A DNA stretch of 64,000 nucleotides from Synechococcus sp. CCY 9618. GTDB lineage: Bacteria > Cyanobacteriota > Cyanobacteriia > PCC-6307 > Cyanobiaceae. The notes below the pieces were generated by a model. That model ran no database searches. It was not told where the DNA came from and worked only from the letters and a program-made list of their open reading frames with translations. Below, in pieces: positions 38,579 to 47,305 of the stretch (the first letter of the stretch is position 1; every line of letters begins with the position of its first letter). The position numbers and the translations under genes were made by a program. Location of the stretch: assembly GCF_019038415.1 (NCBI RefSeq), contig NZ_JAFKRG010000014.1, positions 39,194 to 103,193 of the forward strand, read 5' to 3'.

Positions 38579-39592
38579 ATGAACGATTTCCTGCTCCTGG
38601 TGCTGGCGGTGGTGGTGATGCTGATGGGCTCGTTCCTCTGCTCGGGTGTGGAGGCGGCCCTGCTCACCGTCAATCCGGTGAAGGTGCATGAACTGGCCAG
38701 ACGGCCGCGGCCCGTGCAGGGGGCCAAGCGGCTGGAGGCCCTGCGTCAGCGGCTCGGCCGGACCCTGGCGGTGCTGGTGATCGCCAACAACATGTTCAAT
38801 ATCTTCGGCAGCATCATGGTCGGCGGTTTCGCCAGCGCCGTGTTCGCCCGCCATGGCATCAGCGGCCCGGCCCTGCCCCTGTTCTCGGTGGCCCTCACCG
38901 TGCTGGTGATCCTGCTGGGGGAGATCCTGCCCAAGGCGATCGGCACCCGGCTGGCCATGCCCGTGTCCCTGGCCATCTCCCCGGGGCTGTCCGTGATCAG
39001 CAGGCTGATGCTGCCGCTGGTGCTGCTGCTGGAGCGGCTGCTGCCGGCGATCACCGCCGAGAACGAGATCAGCACCGATGAGAACGAGATCCGCCTGCTG
39101 GCCCGACTCGGCTCCCAGAAGGGCCAGATCGAGGCGGATGAGGCCGCCATGATCGCCAAGGTGTTCCAGCTCAACGACCTGACCGCCCGGGATCTGATGC
39201 TGCCGCGGGTGTCGGCCCCCACCCTGGCGGGCCACCAGAGCCTCGACGACCAGCGCGACACCTTGCTGCACCATCACACCGCCTGGTGGGTGGTGCTGGG
39301 GGAGGAGGTGGACGAGGTGCTGGGGGTGGCCAGCCGGGAGCAGTTGCTCACCGCCCTGGTGGAGCGGCGCGGCGCCAGCCCGGCCGCCGAGTTGTGCGAG
39401 CCGGTGGAGTTCGTGCCGGAGATGATCCGGGCCGACCGGCTGCTCACCAGCTTTCGCCGCAACGGCTCCAGAGTGAGGGTGGTGGTCGATGAATTCGGGG
39501 GCTTTGTGGGGGTGATCGGTCCGGAGGCGGTGCTGGCGGTGCTGGCCGGCTGGTGGCGCAAGCCCCTGGCGGCCCCCGAGGCCATCCCATGA
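38579..39592 (+). CDS. CNNM/CorC-type membrane protein
   Basis: 337 residues. A DUF21 domain with four membrane segments (LLLVLAVVVMLMGSFLCSGV, then SIMVGGFASAVFA, LFSVALTVLVILLGEILPKA and MPVSLAISPGLSVISRL) is followed by a CBS-type region (NDLTARDLMLPRVSAPTLAG, VVVDEFGGFVGVIG). The GEILPKA motif is typical. The family moves magnesium or cobalt or senses adenine nucleotides. Unlike larger members the C-terminal CorC domain is absent. ATG 38579 is used; the frame is open 32 codons upstream. Its stop overlaps the GTPase start (ATGA). Confidence 0.9.
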   Translation: MNDFLLLVLAVVVMLMGSFLCSGVEAALLTVNPVKVHELARRPRPVQGAKRLEALRQRLGRTLAVLVIANNMFNIFGSIMVGGFASAVFARHGISGPALPLFSVALTVLVILLGEILPKAIGTRLAMPVSLAISPGLSVISRLMLPLVLLLERLLPAITAENEISTDENEIRLLARLGSQKGQIEADEAAMIAKVFQLNDLTARDLMLPRVSAPTLAGHQSLDDQRDTLLHHHTAWWVVLGEEVDEVLGVASREQLLTALVERRGASPAAELCEPVEFVPEMIRADRLLTSFRRNGSRVRVVVDEFGGFVGVIGPEAVLAVLAGWWRKPLAAPEAIP

Positions 39593-40923
39593 CCACCGCC
39601 GCCCCGGCCCCGTCGCCCCCCGCGGCCGCCGAGCGCTGCCGACTGCTGCTGGCCCGCTGGCGCGCCGATCTGGCGCTCAGCGGCCGGGAGCAGGCGGCCC
39701 TGGCGCCGGAGCTGGCCAGCCTCGATCGCCAGCTGCAGTGCCTGCTGCGCCGCCGCCCCCGGGTGGCGGTCTTCGGCCGGGTGGGGGTGGGCAAGTCGAG
39801 CCTGCTCAATGCCCTGCTGGGGGAGGAGCACTTCGCCACCGACGTGGCCCACGGCTGCACCCGCCACCTGCGCCAGCGGGCCTGGGGCCAGCCGGTGGGG
39901 GGCCTGGAGGGGGTCGACCTGGTGGACACCCCCGGAATCGACGAGATCGCCGCCGCCGCCCGCTCCCGCCTCGCCGCCCGGGTGGCACTGGGGGCCGATC
40001 TGGTGCTGCTGGTGATCGACAGCGACCTCACGGTGATGGACGCCGAGGCCCTCGCGGATCTGCTGGCCAGCGGCAAGCCGCTGCTGCTGGTGCTCAACCG
40101 CAGCGACTGCTGGCCGGAGGCGGAGCGCGACGCCCTGCTGGCCAGCATCCAGCGGCGCCTGCCGCCGGGAGCCCGTCACCTGCGGCCCCTGGCGGTGGCG
40201 GCCGCCCCCCGCCAGGCCCGGCTGCGCTCCGACGGCCGGGTGCGCAGCGAACCGGCACCCCCCCGGGTCGAGCCCCTGCGCCGGGAGCTCACCGGCCTGC
40301 TGGAGCGCCACGGGGAGCTGCTCCTGGCCCTCAATGCCCTGCGGGCGGCCGACCGCTTCAGCCAGTCCCTGCACCGCTGCCGGCTGCGCCATGGCCGCCG
40401 CCAGGCCCAGACCCTGATCGGCCGCTTCGCAGCCCTCAAGGCCACCGGTGTGGCCGCCAATCCCCTGGTGCTGCTCGATCTGGCCGGAGGGCTGGCCTGC
40501 GACAGCGCCCTGGTGGTCCAGCTGTGCCAGCTCTACGGCCTGCCGATGACCCACAGCGGCGCCCGCACCCTGCTCACCCGCCTCGGCGGTCACAACGCCC
40601 TGCTGGGCGGCGTCCAGCTGGGGCTGCAGCTGCTGCTCGGCGGCCTGCGCCAGCTGCTGCTGCTGGCGGCGCCCCTGAGCGGCGGGCTGAGCCTGGCGCC
40701 GGCGGCGCCGGTGGCCCTGGCCCAGGCGGCCCTGGCGGTGCACACCACCCGGCGCACGGGCCGCCTGGCCGCCGCCGAACTGCTGCGCAGCACCACGGCG
40801 GCGGGCCAGCCGGGGGCCCTGCTGCAGCGGCTGGTGCGCCAGGACCCGGAAACCCGTCGCTGGCTGAGCGAATGGCGCCTGGAGGGGGAGGGGAGGCCCG
40901 CCGCCGGCGGCCTCTGGCCGTGA
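39589..40923 (+). CDS. Era-like GTPase with membrane-interacting C terminus
   Basis: 444 residues. G1 loop GRVGVGKSSLLNALLG (63-78), G3 VDTPGIDE and G4 LNRSDCW (NKxD variant NRSD) define a TrmE/Era-like GTPase. The C-terminal 200 residues contain hydrophobic stretches (VQLGLQLLLGGLRQLLLLAA and APVALAQAALAVHTTRR) resembling DUF697-type membrane domains. It overlaps both neighbours (ATGA upstream, GTGA downstream), linking it with the CNNM protein and NadD. Role unknown. Confidence 0.85.
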   Translation: MTTAAPAPSPPAAAERCRLLLARWRADLALSGREQAALAPELASLDRQLQCLLRRRPRVAVFGRVGVGKSSLLNALLGEEHFATDVAHGCTRHLRQRAWGQPVGGLEGVDLVDTPGIDEIAAAARSRLAARVALGADLVLLVIDSDLTVMDAEALADLLASGKPLLLVLNRSDCWPEAERDALLASIQRRLPPGARHLRPLAVAAAPRQARLRSDGRVRSEPAPPRVEPLRRELTGLLERHGELLLALNALRAADRFSQSLHRCRLRHGRRQAQTLIGRFAALKATGVAANPLVLLDLAGGLACDSALVVQLCQLYGLPMTHSGARTLLTRLGGHNALLGGVQLGLQLLLGGLRQLLLLAAPLSGGLSLAPAAPVALAQAALAVHTTRRTGRLAAAELLRSTTAAGQPGALLQRLVRQDPETRRWLSEWRLEGEGRPAAGGLWP

Positions 40924-41489
40924 ACCAGCTCGCCCTGTTCGGCACCAGCGCCGATCCCCCCACCCGCGGCCACCGGGCCCTGCTGGAGGGCCTGCTGGGC
41001 CTGTTCCCCCGGGTGGTGACCTGGGCCAGCGACAATCCCCTCAAGACCCATGGCGCTCCCCTGGAGGTGCGCACGGCCCTGCTGGCGGCCCTGGTGGCCG
41101 CGATCGACGATCCCCGGCTGAGCCTGGAGCAGGACCTCAGCAGCCCCTGGGCGGTGGAGACCCTGGAGCGGGCTCGGGCCCGCTGGCCCCAGCAGGAGGT
41201 GGTGTTCGTGGTGGGCAGCGACCTGGCCGGCCAGATCCACCGCTGGAAACGGGCCGACGCGCTGCTGCGGGGCTGCCGCCTCGGCATCACCTGCCGCCAG
41301 GGCTGGCCGCTGCTGGAGGCCGATCTGGAGCGGTTGAGGGGCCTGGGGGCCCGGGTGGACGTGCTGCCCCTGGCGATCCCGGCCACCGCCAGTTCCCGGA
41401 TCCGGCAGCAGCCCGATCCGGCCCAGGTGCCGCCGGAGCTCTGGCCGGTGCTGCTGGAGCACAATCTCTACGGCCTGTCCGCGCCCTGA
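40920..41489 (+). CDS. nadD: nicotinate-nucleotide adenylyltransferase
   Basis: 189 residues from a GTG that overlaps the previous stop (GTGA). The nucleotidyltransferase loop ALFGTSADPPTRGHRALLEG is the NadD motif with Thr in place of the first His of the usual HxGH, a variant found in cyanobacterial NadD. VVFVVGSDLAGQIHRWKRAD and the closing SSRIRQQPDP (ISSTxIR motif) follow. It makes deamido-NAD from nicotinate mononucleotide. The nadE gene begins on the last base of its stop, so the two last steps of NAD synthesis are cotranslated. Confidence 0.91.
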   Translation: MNQLALFGTSADPPTRGHRALLEGLLGLFPRVVTWASDNPLKTHGAPLEVRTALLAALVAAIDDPRLSLEQDLSSPWAVETLERARARWPQQEVVFVVGSDLAGQIHRWKRADALLRGCRLGITCRQGWPLLEADLERLRGLGARVDVLPLAIPATASSRIRQQPDPAQVPPELWPVLLEHNLYGLSAP

Positions 41490-43168
41490 TGCGTCTTGCC
41501 CTGGCCCAGCTGAATCCCGTGGTGGGCGACCTGGAGGGCAACGGCCGGCGGATTCTGGCGGCCGCCCACCAGGCCCGGGCCGCCGGGGCCTCCCTGCTGC
41601 TCAGCCCCGAACTGTCCCTGTGGGGCTACCCGCCGCGGGATCTGCTGCTGCGGCCGGCGCTGATCCGGCGCCAGGGGGAGGTGCTCGAGCAGCTGGCGGC
41701 GGACTGCCCTGCCGATCTGAGCCTGCTGGTGGGTGTGGCCGAGCCGGCCGAGGGACCGGGTCAGCCGGGGCTTTACAACGCTCTGGCCCTGGTGGAGCGG
41801 GGCACCTGGCGCAGCGTCTGCCGCAAGCGCCTGCTGCCCAGCTACGACGTCTTCGATGAACGCCGCTACTTCCGTCCCGGCGGGGCCCCGGCGGTGCTGG
41901 AGCTGGCCCATGGCGACCGCTGCTGGCGGCTGGGGCTGACCATCTGCGAGGACCTCTGGGTGGTGGAGGGCCAGGGGCCGGTGGAGGTGGACCCGATCGG
42001 CGATCTGGTGTCCCACCGGATCGATCTGCTGCTCAACCTCTCGGCCTCCCCCTTCGGCCGCCAGAAGGGGCAGGTGCGCCAGCGGCTGGCGGCCCGGGCG
42101 GCGGTCCGGCTCGGGGCGCCGGTGGTCTATCTCAACCAGGTGGGCGGCAACGACGAACTGGTCTTCGACGGTGCCAGCTTCGTGCTTGATGGGGCCGGCC
42201 GCCCGCTGCTGCGGCTGGCCTGTGCCGCCGAGGACCTGGCCCTCTGGGACGCCGCCGCTCCGGGGCCGGCTGCGGCGGTGGCGGCGGAGCCGGATCCCTG
42301 GGAGCAACTGCTGCGGGTGCTGGTGCTGGGGGTGCGCGACTACGCGGCCAAGTGCGGTTTCCGCCGGGCCCTGCTGGGGCTCAGCGGCGGCATCGATTCG
42401 GCCCTGGTGGCGGTGATCGCCGCCGCCGCCCTGGGGCCGGAGCAGGTGGATGTGCTGCGCATGCCCTCCCCCTTCAGTTCGGCCGGCTCCCTCGACGATG
42501 CCGCCGCCCTGGCCGAGCGGCTCGGCCTGGCCAGCTGCACCCTGCCGATCGCCCCGCTGATGGAGGCCTTCGCCGCCAGCCTGCCGCCGGCCCTGGGGGG
42601 GCCGCCGACCGGGGTCACCGAGGAGAACCTGCAGTCGCGGATCCGGGGCACATTGTTAATGGCGCTGGCCAACCAGCACGGGGGCCTGCTGCTCTCCACC
42701 GGCAACAAGTCGGAGCTGGCGGTGGGCTACTGCACCCTCTACGGCGACATGAACGGCGGCCTGGCGGTGATCGGCGATCTCTACAAAACCACCGTCTTCG
42801 GTCTCTGCGACTGGATCGATGGGCCGGCCTCCGCCCCCTGCCGGACGGCCCTCGGCCTGCCGCCGCATGGGGAGCTGATCGGCGCGGCGATCCGCACCAA
42901 GCCCCCCAGCGCCGAGCTGCGCCCCGACCAGCGGGACAGCGATTCCCTGCCCGACTACGCGGTGCTCGATCCCCTGCTCAAGGCCCTGATCGAGCAGCTG
43001 CGTACGCCGGAGGAACTGGTGGCGGAAGGGGCGGATCCGGCGCTGGTGGCCCGGGTGGCCCGGCTGCTGCGGGGGGCGGAGTTCAAGCGGCGCCAGGCGG
43101 CACCGGCCCTGAAGGTGAGTGGCCGGGCCTTCGGCAGCGGCTGGCGCATGCCCATCGCCTCGGCCTAG
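41489..43168 (+). CDS. nadE: NAD+ synthase, glutamine-dependent
   Basis: 559 residues. The nitrilase-type glutaminase domain has Glu41 (LLLSPELSLWGYPPRDLL), Lys in CRKRLLPSYDVFDERRYF and the nucleophile Cys in GLTICEDLW. The synthetase domain has the PPi loop ALLGLSGGIDSALVAVIA, NLQSRIRGTLLMALAN, LLSTGNKSELAVGYCTLYGD. It amidates deamido-NAD with ammonia from glutamine. Start ATG overlaps the nadD stop (TGATG). Last of four coupled genes beginning with the CNNM protein. Confidence 0.96.
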   Translation: MRLALAQLNPVVGDLEGNGRRILAAAHQARAAGASLLLSPELSLWGYPPRDLLLRPALIRRQGEVLEQLAADCPADLSLLVGVAEPAEGPGQPGLYNALALVERGTWRSVCRKRLLPSYDVFDERRYFRPGGAPAVLELAHGDRCWRLGLTICEDLWVVEGQGPVEVDPIGDLVSHRIDLLLNLSASPFGRQKGQVRQRLAARAAVRLGAPVVYLNQVGGNDELVFDGASFVLDGAGRPLLRLACAAEDLALWDAAAPGPAAAVAAEPDPWEQLLRVLVLGVRDYAAKCGFRRALLGLSGGIDSALVAVIAAAALGPEQVDVLRMPSPFSSAGSLDDAAALAERLGLASCTLPIAPLMEAFAASLPPALGGPPTGVTEENLQSRIRGTLLMALANQHGGLLLSTGNKSELAVGYCTLYGDMNGGLAVIGDLYKTTVFGLCDWIDGPASAPCRTALGLPPHGELIGAAIRTKPPSAELRPDQRDSDSLPDYAVLDPLLKALIEQLRTPEELVAEGADPALVARVARLLRGAEFKRRQAAPALKVSGRAFGSGWRMPIASA

Positions 43169-43211
43169 GGTTTGGCCACGACCGCCCCCGGGTGGCAACA
43201 CTTCCTGCCCC

Positions 43212-44360
43212 ATGCCAGCTCCCGGCCCGGCACCCCTGGCCTCCCCGATGGCCAGCATCGGTGTGCCCACCGAGATCAAGCGCGACGAACAGCGGGTGGC
43301 CCTCACCCCTGACGGTGTCCATGAACTGGTCTCCCAGGGCATGGAGGTGCGCGTCCAGGAGGGGGCCGGCCTGGGGGCGGGCCTCAGCGACGACGACTAC
43401 CGCGCCTCCGGGGCCCGCATCACCAGCTGCGAGGAGGCCTGGGCCGCCCACCTGGTGGTGAAGGTGAAGGAGCCGCAGCCGCAGGAGTTCGGCTTCCTGC
43501 GCAGCGACCTGGTGCTGTTCACCTACCTGCACCTGGCGGCCTACCCGGAGGTGGGCCGGGCCCTGATCGAGGCGGGCACCACGGCGGTGGCCTACGAGAC
43601 GGTGCAGCTGGAGGACGGCAGCCTGCCGCTGCTGGCGCCGATGAGCGAGGTGGCGGGTCGGCTGGCGGCCCAGGTGGGTGCCCACCTGCTGGAGAAACCC
43701 CACGGCGGGCGGGGGGTGCTGATGGGCGGCTGCACCGGCGTGCGGCCCGCCCGGGTGGTGGTGCTGGGAGCCGGCACCGTGGGTTGGAACGCCGCCCGCA
43801 TCGCCGCCGCCATGGACGCCGAGGTGTTCCTGCTCGACCGCTCCCCCCAGCGGCTGCGGATGCTGGAATCCGACCGGCGCGGCCGCATGACCAGCCTGGT
43901 GAGCAGCCGCAGCCTGATCGAGCGGCTGGTGCCGGTGGCCGATCTGTTGATCGGTGCCGTGCTGCTGCCCGGTGGCCGGGCCCCCACCCTGGTGGGGGAG
44001 GAGCTGGTGCAGCGGATGCGGCCGGGTTCGGTGATCGTGGATGTGGCCATCGACCAGGGGGGCTGCATCGCCACCAGCCGTGAGACCACCCACACCGATC
44101 CGGTGGTGACCATCCACGGCGTGCAGCACTACGCGGTGGGCAACATGCCCGGCGCCGTCCCCTTCACCTCCACCGAAGCCCTGGTGAGCGTGACGCTGCC
44201 CTACATCCTGGTGATGGCCGGCCGGGGGCTGCTGGAGGCGGTCACCGACCGGCCCGAGCTGCTCAGCGGCCTGAACACCGTGGGCGGCTCGGTGTGCCAT
44301 CCGGGGGTGGCCAAGGCCCTGGGGGTGGCCACCCGCCATCCGATGGCCTGCCTGCGCTGA
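43212..44360 (+). CDS. ald: alanine dehydrogenase
   Basis: 382 residues from the ATG chosen. SIGVPTEIKRDEQRVALTPD, EAWAAHLVVKVKEPQPQEFG, VVVLGAGTVGWNAARIAAA (Rossmann loop) and VDVAIDQGGCIATSRETTHT are typical of alanine dehydrogenase. It interconverts L-alanine and pyruvate with NADH. An ATG at 43248 (MASIGVPTEI) would start at the conserved core. It lies 43 bases after nadE in the same direction. Convergent with the methyltransferase gene. Confidence 0.93.
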   Translation: MPAPGPAPLASPMASIGVPTEIKRDEQRVALTPDGVHELVSQGMEVRVQEGAGLGAGLSDDDYRASGARITSCEEAWAAHLVVKVKEPQPQEFGFLRSDLVLFTYLHLAAYPEVGRALIEAGTTAVAYETVQLEDGSLPLLAPMSEVAGRLAAQVGAHLLEKPHGGRGVLMGGCTGVRPARVVVLGAGTVGWNAARIAAAMDAEVFLLDRSPQRLRMLESDRRGRMTSLVSSRSLIERLVPVADLLIGAVLLPGGRAPTLVGEELVQRMRPGSVIVDVAIDQGGCIATSRETTHTDPVVTIHGVQHYAVGNMPGAVPFTSTEALVSVTLPYILVMAGRGLLEAVTDRPELLSGLNTVGGSVCHPGVAKALGVATRHPMACLR

Positions 44361-44367
44361 GGCCAGC

Positions 44368-45156
44368 TCAGACGGTGACGCGGAAGATCACCGAGGCAGG
44401 CTGGCCGCTGAGTGCGTCGAGAGGTTCGCGCAGCTCGCAGAGGTGCAGGCCATGGCGGTGAAACAGGCGCACCCAGGATTCGAGGGTGCGGAAGTACCAG
44501 GGGGCCGGATCCTGGAAGGCGGCGGAGAAGCCCGTCCAGGATCCTTCCCGCCAGCCATCGCTGTAGGGCTGGTCGGCGCAGGCCAGCAGGGGATGCAGGG
44601 TCTGCACCAGCAGGCAGCCGCCGGTGGTGAGCAGCCGCGGCAGGGCGCTCAGCAGCCGTTCGACGGAGTGCTCGCCCAGCAGGGAGAAGTTGGCCACCGC
44701 CACATCGAAGCGCTCCGTCAGGCTGCCGGCGGCGATCTCCTGATAGGTGAGCGTCCGGAAGCTGGCCCCGGCAGGGGCGCCAGCGGCGGCGATGCCGGTG
44801 AGCCCGGCCACCGCGTCGATGCCCACCACCACCATGCCCTGATGGGCGCAGTGATGGGCCAGCCAGCCTTCACCGCAGCCCAGGTCGAGCAGGGAGCGGG
44901 GGGCGCAGTGGGCGATCGCCTCGAGGATCGCCCGGTTGGTGACCCTCTCCCGGCTGGCGATCTCACCGCGCCGCACGGCCCGGGTCCAGGCGGCGGCATT
45001 GCCGATCCAGGAGCTGAGGATCTGCTCCTCCGGTCCTGGCAGCGAAGGCCTGACCAGAGCAGCAGCGTCATCGGCGGCGTCCGGGGGGAGGAGCATGGGG
45101 GAAGCCTGGACGGGCTGGTCAGGAATCGACGCAGGAATGCTATGCATCCCCGGCAT
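44368..45156 (-). CDS. class I SAM-dependent methyltransferase
   Basis: 262 residues. The SAM loop LLDLGCGEGWLAHHCAHQG, the acidic VVVGIDAVAG and VAVANFSLLGEHS give a methyltransferase of the Methyltransf_11/25 type. The first 35 residues are Pro/Ala-rich and variable, so an ATG at about 45096 is an alternative start. The C-terminal part (FHRHGLHLCELREPLDAL) resembles small-molecule methyltransferases. Substrate unknown; no partner biosynthetic genes nearby. Confidence 0.83.
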   Translation of the reverse strand: MPGMHSIPASIPDQPVQASPMLLPPDAADDAAALVRPSLPGPEEQILSSWIGNAAAWTRAVRRGEIASRERVTNRAILEAIAHCAPRSLLDLGCGEGWLAHHCAHQGMVVVGIDAVAGLTGIAAAGAPAGASFRTLTYQEIAAGSLTERFDVAVANFSLLGEHSVERLLSALPRLLTTGGCLLVQTLHPLLACADQPYSDGWREGSWTGFSAAFQDPAPWYFRTLESWVRLFHRHGLHLCELREPLDALSGQPASVIFRVTV

Positions 45157-45238
45157 GATCGTCAGCCCCGTCGCAGTCCTGCCCCATGACCGGAAGCCGT
45201 GATCCTGGGAACCGGTTCCACCAGCGCCGGCGCCTGGC

Positions 45239-46012
45239 TCAGGCCACCGGCTCCACCAGCAGGCCGGTGAGGTCGTCGCTGCCGAACACCTGCCGATAGG
45301 CGGCGGTACTGACGCACAGGATCACCGGAACCGCCACCAGCAGGCCCACGAAGCAGGCCAGCAGCCCCAGCAGCGCGATGGCGAATTCCACCAGGGCCAG
45401 CAGCAGCACCGAGCCCCACTGGGGATCCAGCAGGGCGCGGCCCCGGGCAATCGATTCGATCGGTCCGGCGCCTTGCAGCAGGGCGATCTGGGCCAGGAAC
45501 TTCTGGTTCACCGCCAGGTAGATCACCACCGCGAAGGCCACCAGGAAGGGCAGCACGGCCAGGACCTGGTTGAGCTGGGCGGCGCCCACCCCCACCACGG
45601 CGGCCACCACCAGGATCCCGGCCAGCAGCAGGCCCAGCACCAGGCCGTTGCGGAACAGGCGCCAGCTGGCCTGGCCGTCCCAGCGGGTGAAGGTGGCGAA
45701 GGCGGGGCTGCCCCCGCCCAGGGCCGTCCAGGCGCCGCGGATCAGGCCCGTGGTGCTCCACAGGCTCACCAGCACACTCAGCACCCCGCCGACCGCCAGA
45801 CGGAACAGCTGAAACACCCCGACCACCGCGACGTCATCCATCTCCGCGTTGCCCTGGATCAAGGAGCACAGGGTGCTCAGCACCCCCGCCAGCAGGGTGA
45901 AGCCGACGAACACCCAGGGCGCCCGGACGAAGGCCTGCCAGCCCTGCTTCACGGCCTCGATCACCTGCAGGGAGGACCCACCCTGGGGATCCTTCATCAG
46001 CGACACGGCCAT
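45239..46012 (-). CDS. six-helix membrane protein of unknown function
   Basis: 257 residues. A soluble N-terminal part (SSLQVIEAVKQGWQAFVRAP) leads to about six membrane segments, including VFVGFTLLAGVLSTLCSLI, NGLVLGLLLAGILVVAAVVG and LVEFAIALLGLLACFVGLL. The overall shape resembles DUF975-like or GDPD-type membrane regions with a repeated bundle, but no motif settles this. The N-terminal soluble segment, then multi-pass topology, is often seen in such proteins. It stands alone with its own promoter region on the minus strand. Confidence 0.68.
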   Translation of the reverse strand: MAVSLMKDPQGGSSLQVIEAVKQGWQAFVRAPWVFVGFTLLAGVLSTLCSLIQGNAEMDDVAVVGVFQLFRLAVGGVLSVLVSLWSTTGLIRGAWTALGGGSPAFATFTRWDGQASWRLFRNGLVLGLLLAGILVVAAVVGVGAAQLNQVLAVLPFLVAFAVVIYLAVNQKFLAQIALLQGAGPIESIARGRALLDPQWGSVLLLALVEFAIALLGLLACFVGLLVAVPVILCVSTAAYRQVFGSDDLTGLLVEPVA

Positions 46013-46118
46013 TGTTCCGGGGGGAGAGTTGATCGAAGAGTAGGAAGAAGCCGCCCGTGAATCACCCCATCGGTGGGAAGGTTTGCACTGGAGGGATCAG
46101 CATCTCCCCCACCCCGAT

Positions 46119-46532
46119 TCAGGCCCCGCCGCAGCTGTGCTGGCTGTCGGGCAGGGTCCAGCTGTCGCCGGTGCGCAGGTTGCGGGCCCGGTACTGGCGG
46201 CCCCGCACGTCCCCGGGGTGGGCCTCGCTGCAATCGGGAATGAAGGTGAGGCACAGCTCCACCGGATCCCCCTCCCGGCTGCGGTGGATGGCCGGCTCCA
46301 TGTCGTAGGAGACCTGATAGCCCCCGTTGGTGTAAGAGATCGCCGAGCCCGACCCCGCCATCGGAATCAGCACGCCGTTCTCATCGGTGCTGCCCAGGCG
46401 GTAGGAGATCTCCTTCACACGGGTGCGGCTGCAGGAATCGAGCTTCTGCGGCAGGGGTGCGGCGCCGGTGGGCAGGCCGGCCAGCAGCAGGCCGGCGGTG
46501 AGCAGCGAGGGCAGGAGCACCGGTTTCGGCAT
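46119..46532 (-). CDS. secreted protein of unknown function
   Basis: 137 residues beginning with a clear signal peptide (MPKPVLLPSLLTAGLLLAGL, cleavage near GAA). The mature part has four Cys (SCSRTR, ELCLTFIPDC and QHSCGG), consistent with two disulfides in the periplasm. No family recognised; the sequence KEISYRLGSTDENG suggests a beta-rich fold. ATG 46532 was selected to place the signal at the N terminus; the frame is open for 17 codons upstream. It lies 20 bases after the TetR gene on the same strand, so the two may be cotranscribed. Confidence 0.68.
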   Translation of the reverse strand: MPKPVLLPSLLTAGLLLAGLPTGAAPLPQKLDSCSRTRVKEISYRLGSTDENGVLIPMAGSGSAISYTNGGYQVSYDMEPAIHRSREGDPVELCLTFIPDCSEAHPGDVRGRQYRARNLRTGDSWTLPDSQHSCGGA

Positions 46533-46552
46533 GGGGAGTCGGCGGCAGGATC

Positions 46553-47218
46553 TCAGTGGAGCGTGGCTGCGCTGGCACGGCATAGCAAGCCGGCCCGGAT
46601 CCCCTCGTCCTCCAGCAGCAGGGCCGCCGCGCGGCGGGCATCGACGGCGGCCTGGGGATCCCGTTGCAGGAAGGCCAGCACCAGCGCCCCTTCCAGCAAC
46701 AGATGCAGCGCACCGGCCAGTTGTTCCGGGTTGGCGGCACCGGCCCCGCGGCAGAGCTGCTCCAACAGCGCCCGGCAGTTTTGTTTGAAGGCCACCGCCG
46801 CCTGGCGTGGCAGATCACCGGGATCGGGATACTCGCTGGCCGCCTTGATGAACAGGCAGCCGTGGAAATCAGGTGCCCGCACCGCCGCCTCGAGCCAGTC
46901 GAACATGGCGAGCAGGGGCGGGCCGCCGTCAGCGGAAGTGGCGGCGACGCGCGCGGTGAGGGCGGCGCTGATCTCCTCGCCCACCTGGGTGAGGACGGCG
47001 GCGATCAGCTCTTCCTTGGAGCCGAAGTGCTTGTAGAGGGTCATCTTGGCCACCCCGGCCCGGGCCAGCACCGTGTCGATGCCCACGGCCCGGTACCCCT
47101 GGCGGCTGAAGAGCTCCCGGGCGGCGCCCAGGAGGGCGTCCCGCTTGGGCGAAGCCCTGCGGGTGATCGGCGCCGGCGGCGGGCTGGGGGGACGTTCCGG
47201 CAGGGAGGGGGAAACCAT
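46553..47218 (-). CDS. TetR-family transcriptional regulator
   Basis: 221 residues. The helix-turn-helix domain (DALLGAARELFSRQGYRAVG, DTVLARAGVAKMTLYKHFGS) is at about 26-76, and the remaining helices form the ligand-binding part (PDFHGCLFIKAASEYPDP resembles the TetR_C subfamily that controls GST and nitroreductase genes). Two operator-like palindromes lie in the gap to the divergent GST remnant and PNPOx-like gene. Self-regulation and control of that operon are inferred. ATG 47218 chosen because it precedes the HTH with a short lead. Confidence 0.88.
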   Translation of the reverse strand: MVSPSLPERPPSPPPAPITRRASPKRDALLGAARELFSRQGYRAVGIDTVLARAGVAKMTLYKHFGSKEELIAAVLTQVGEEISAALTARVAATSADGGPPLLAMFDWLEAAVRAPDFHGCLFIKAASEYPDPGDLPRQAAVAFKQNCRALLEQLCRGAGAANPEQLAGALHLLLEGALVLAFLQRDPQAAVDARRAAALLLEDEGIRAGLLCRASAATLH

Positions 47219-47237
47219 GGGGGCAAGGTAGCAAAAA

Positions 47238-47285
47238 TAGACAGAAAGGTCTGCTACTCTTCTGGGATAGACAGATTGGTCTATC
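47238..47285. promoter_or_regulatory. two TetR-operator-like palindromes
   Basis: TAGAC-AGAAAG-GTCTG at 47238-47253 and GATAGAC-AGATTG-GTCTATC at 47266-47285 (perfect seven-pair dyad). The TAGACAGA..GGTCT core repeats at a 30-base spacing, which places both sites on one DNA face. They lie between the TetR start (47218) and the GST remnant start (47306), as expected for an autoregulated divergent operon. Confidence 0.75.
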
Positions 47286-47305
47286 TCCAAGGTGCCGTTC
47301 CTGCC

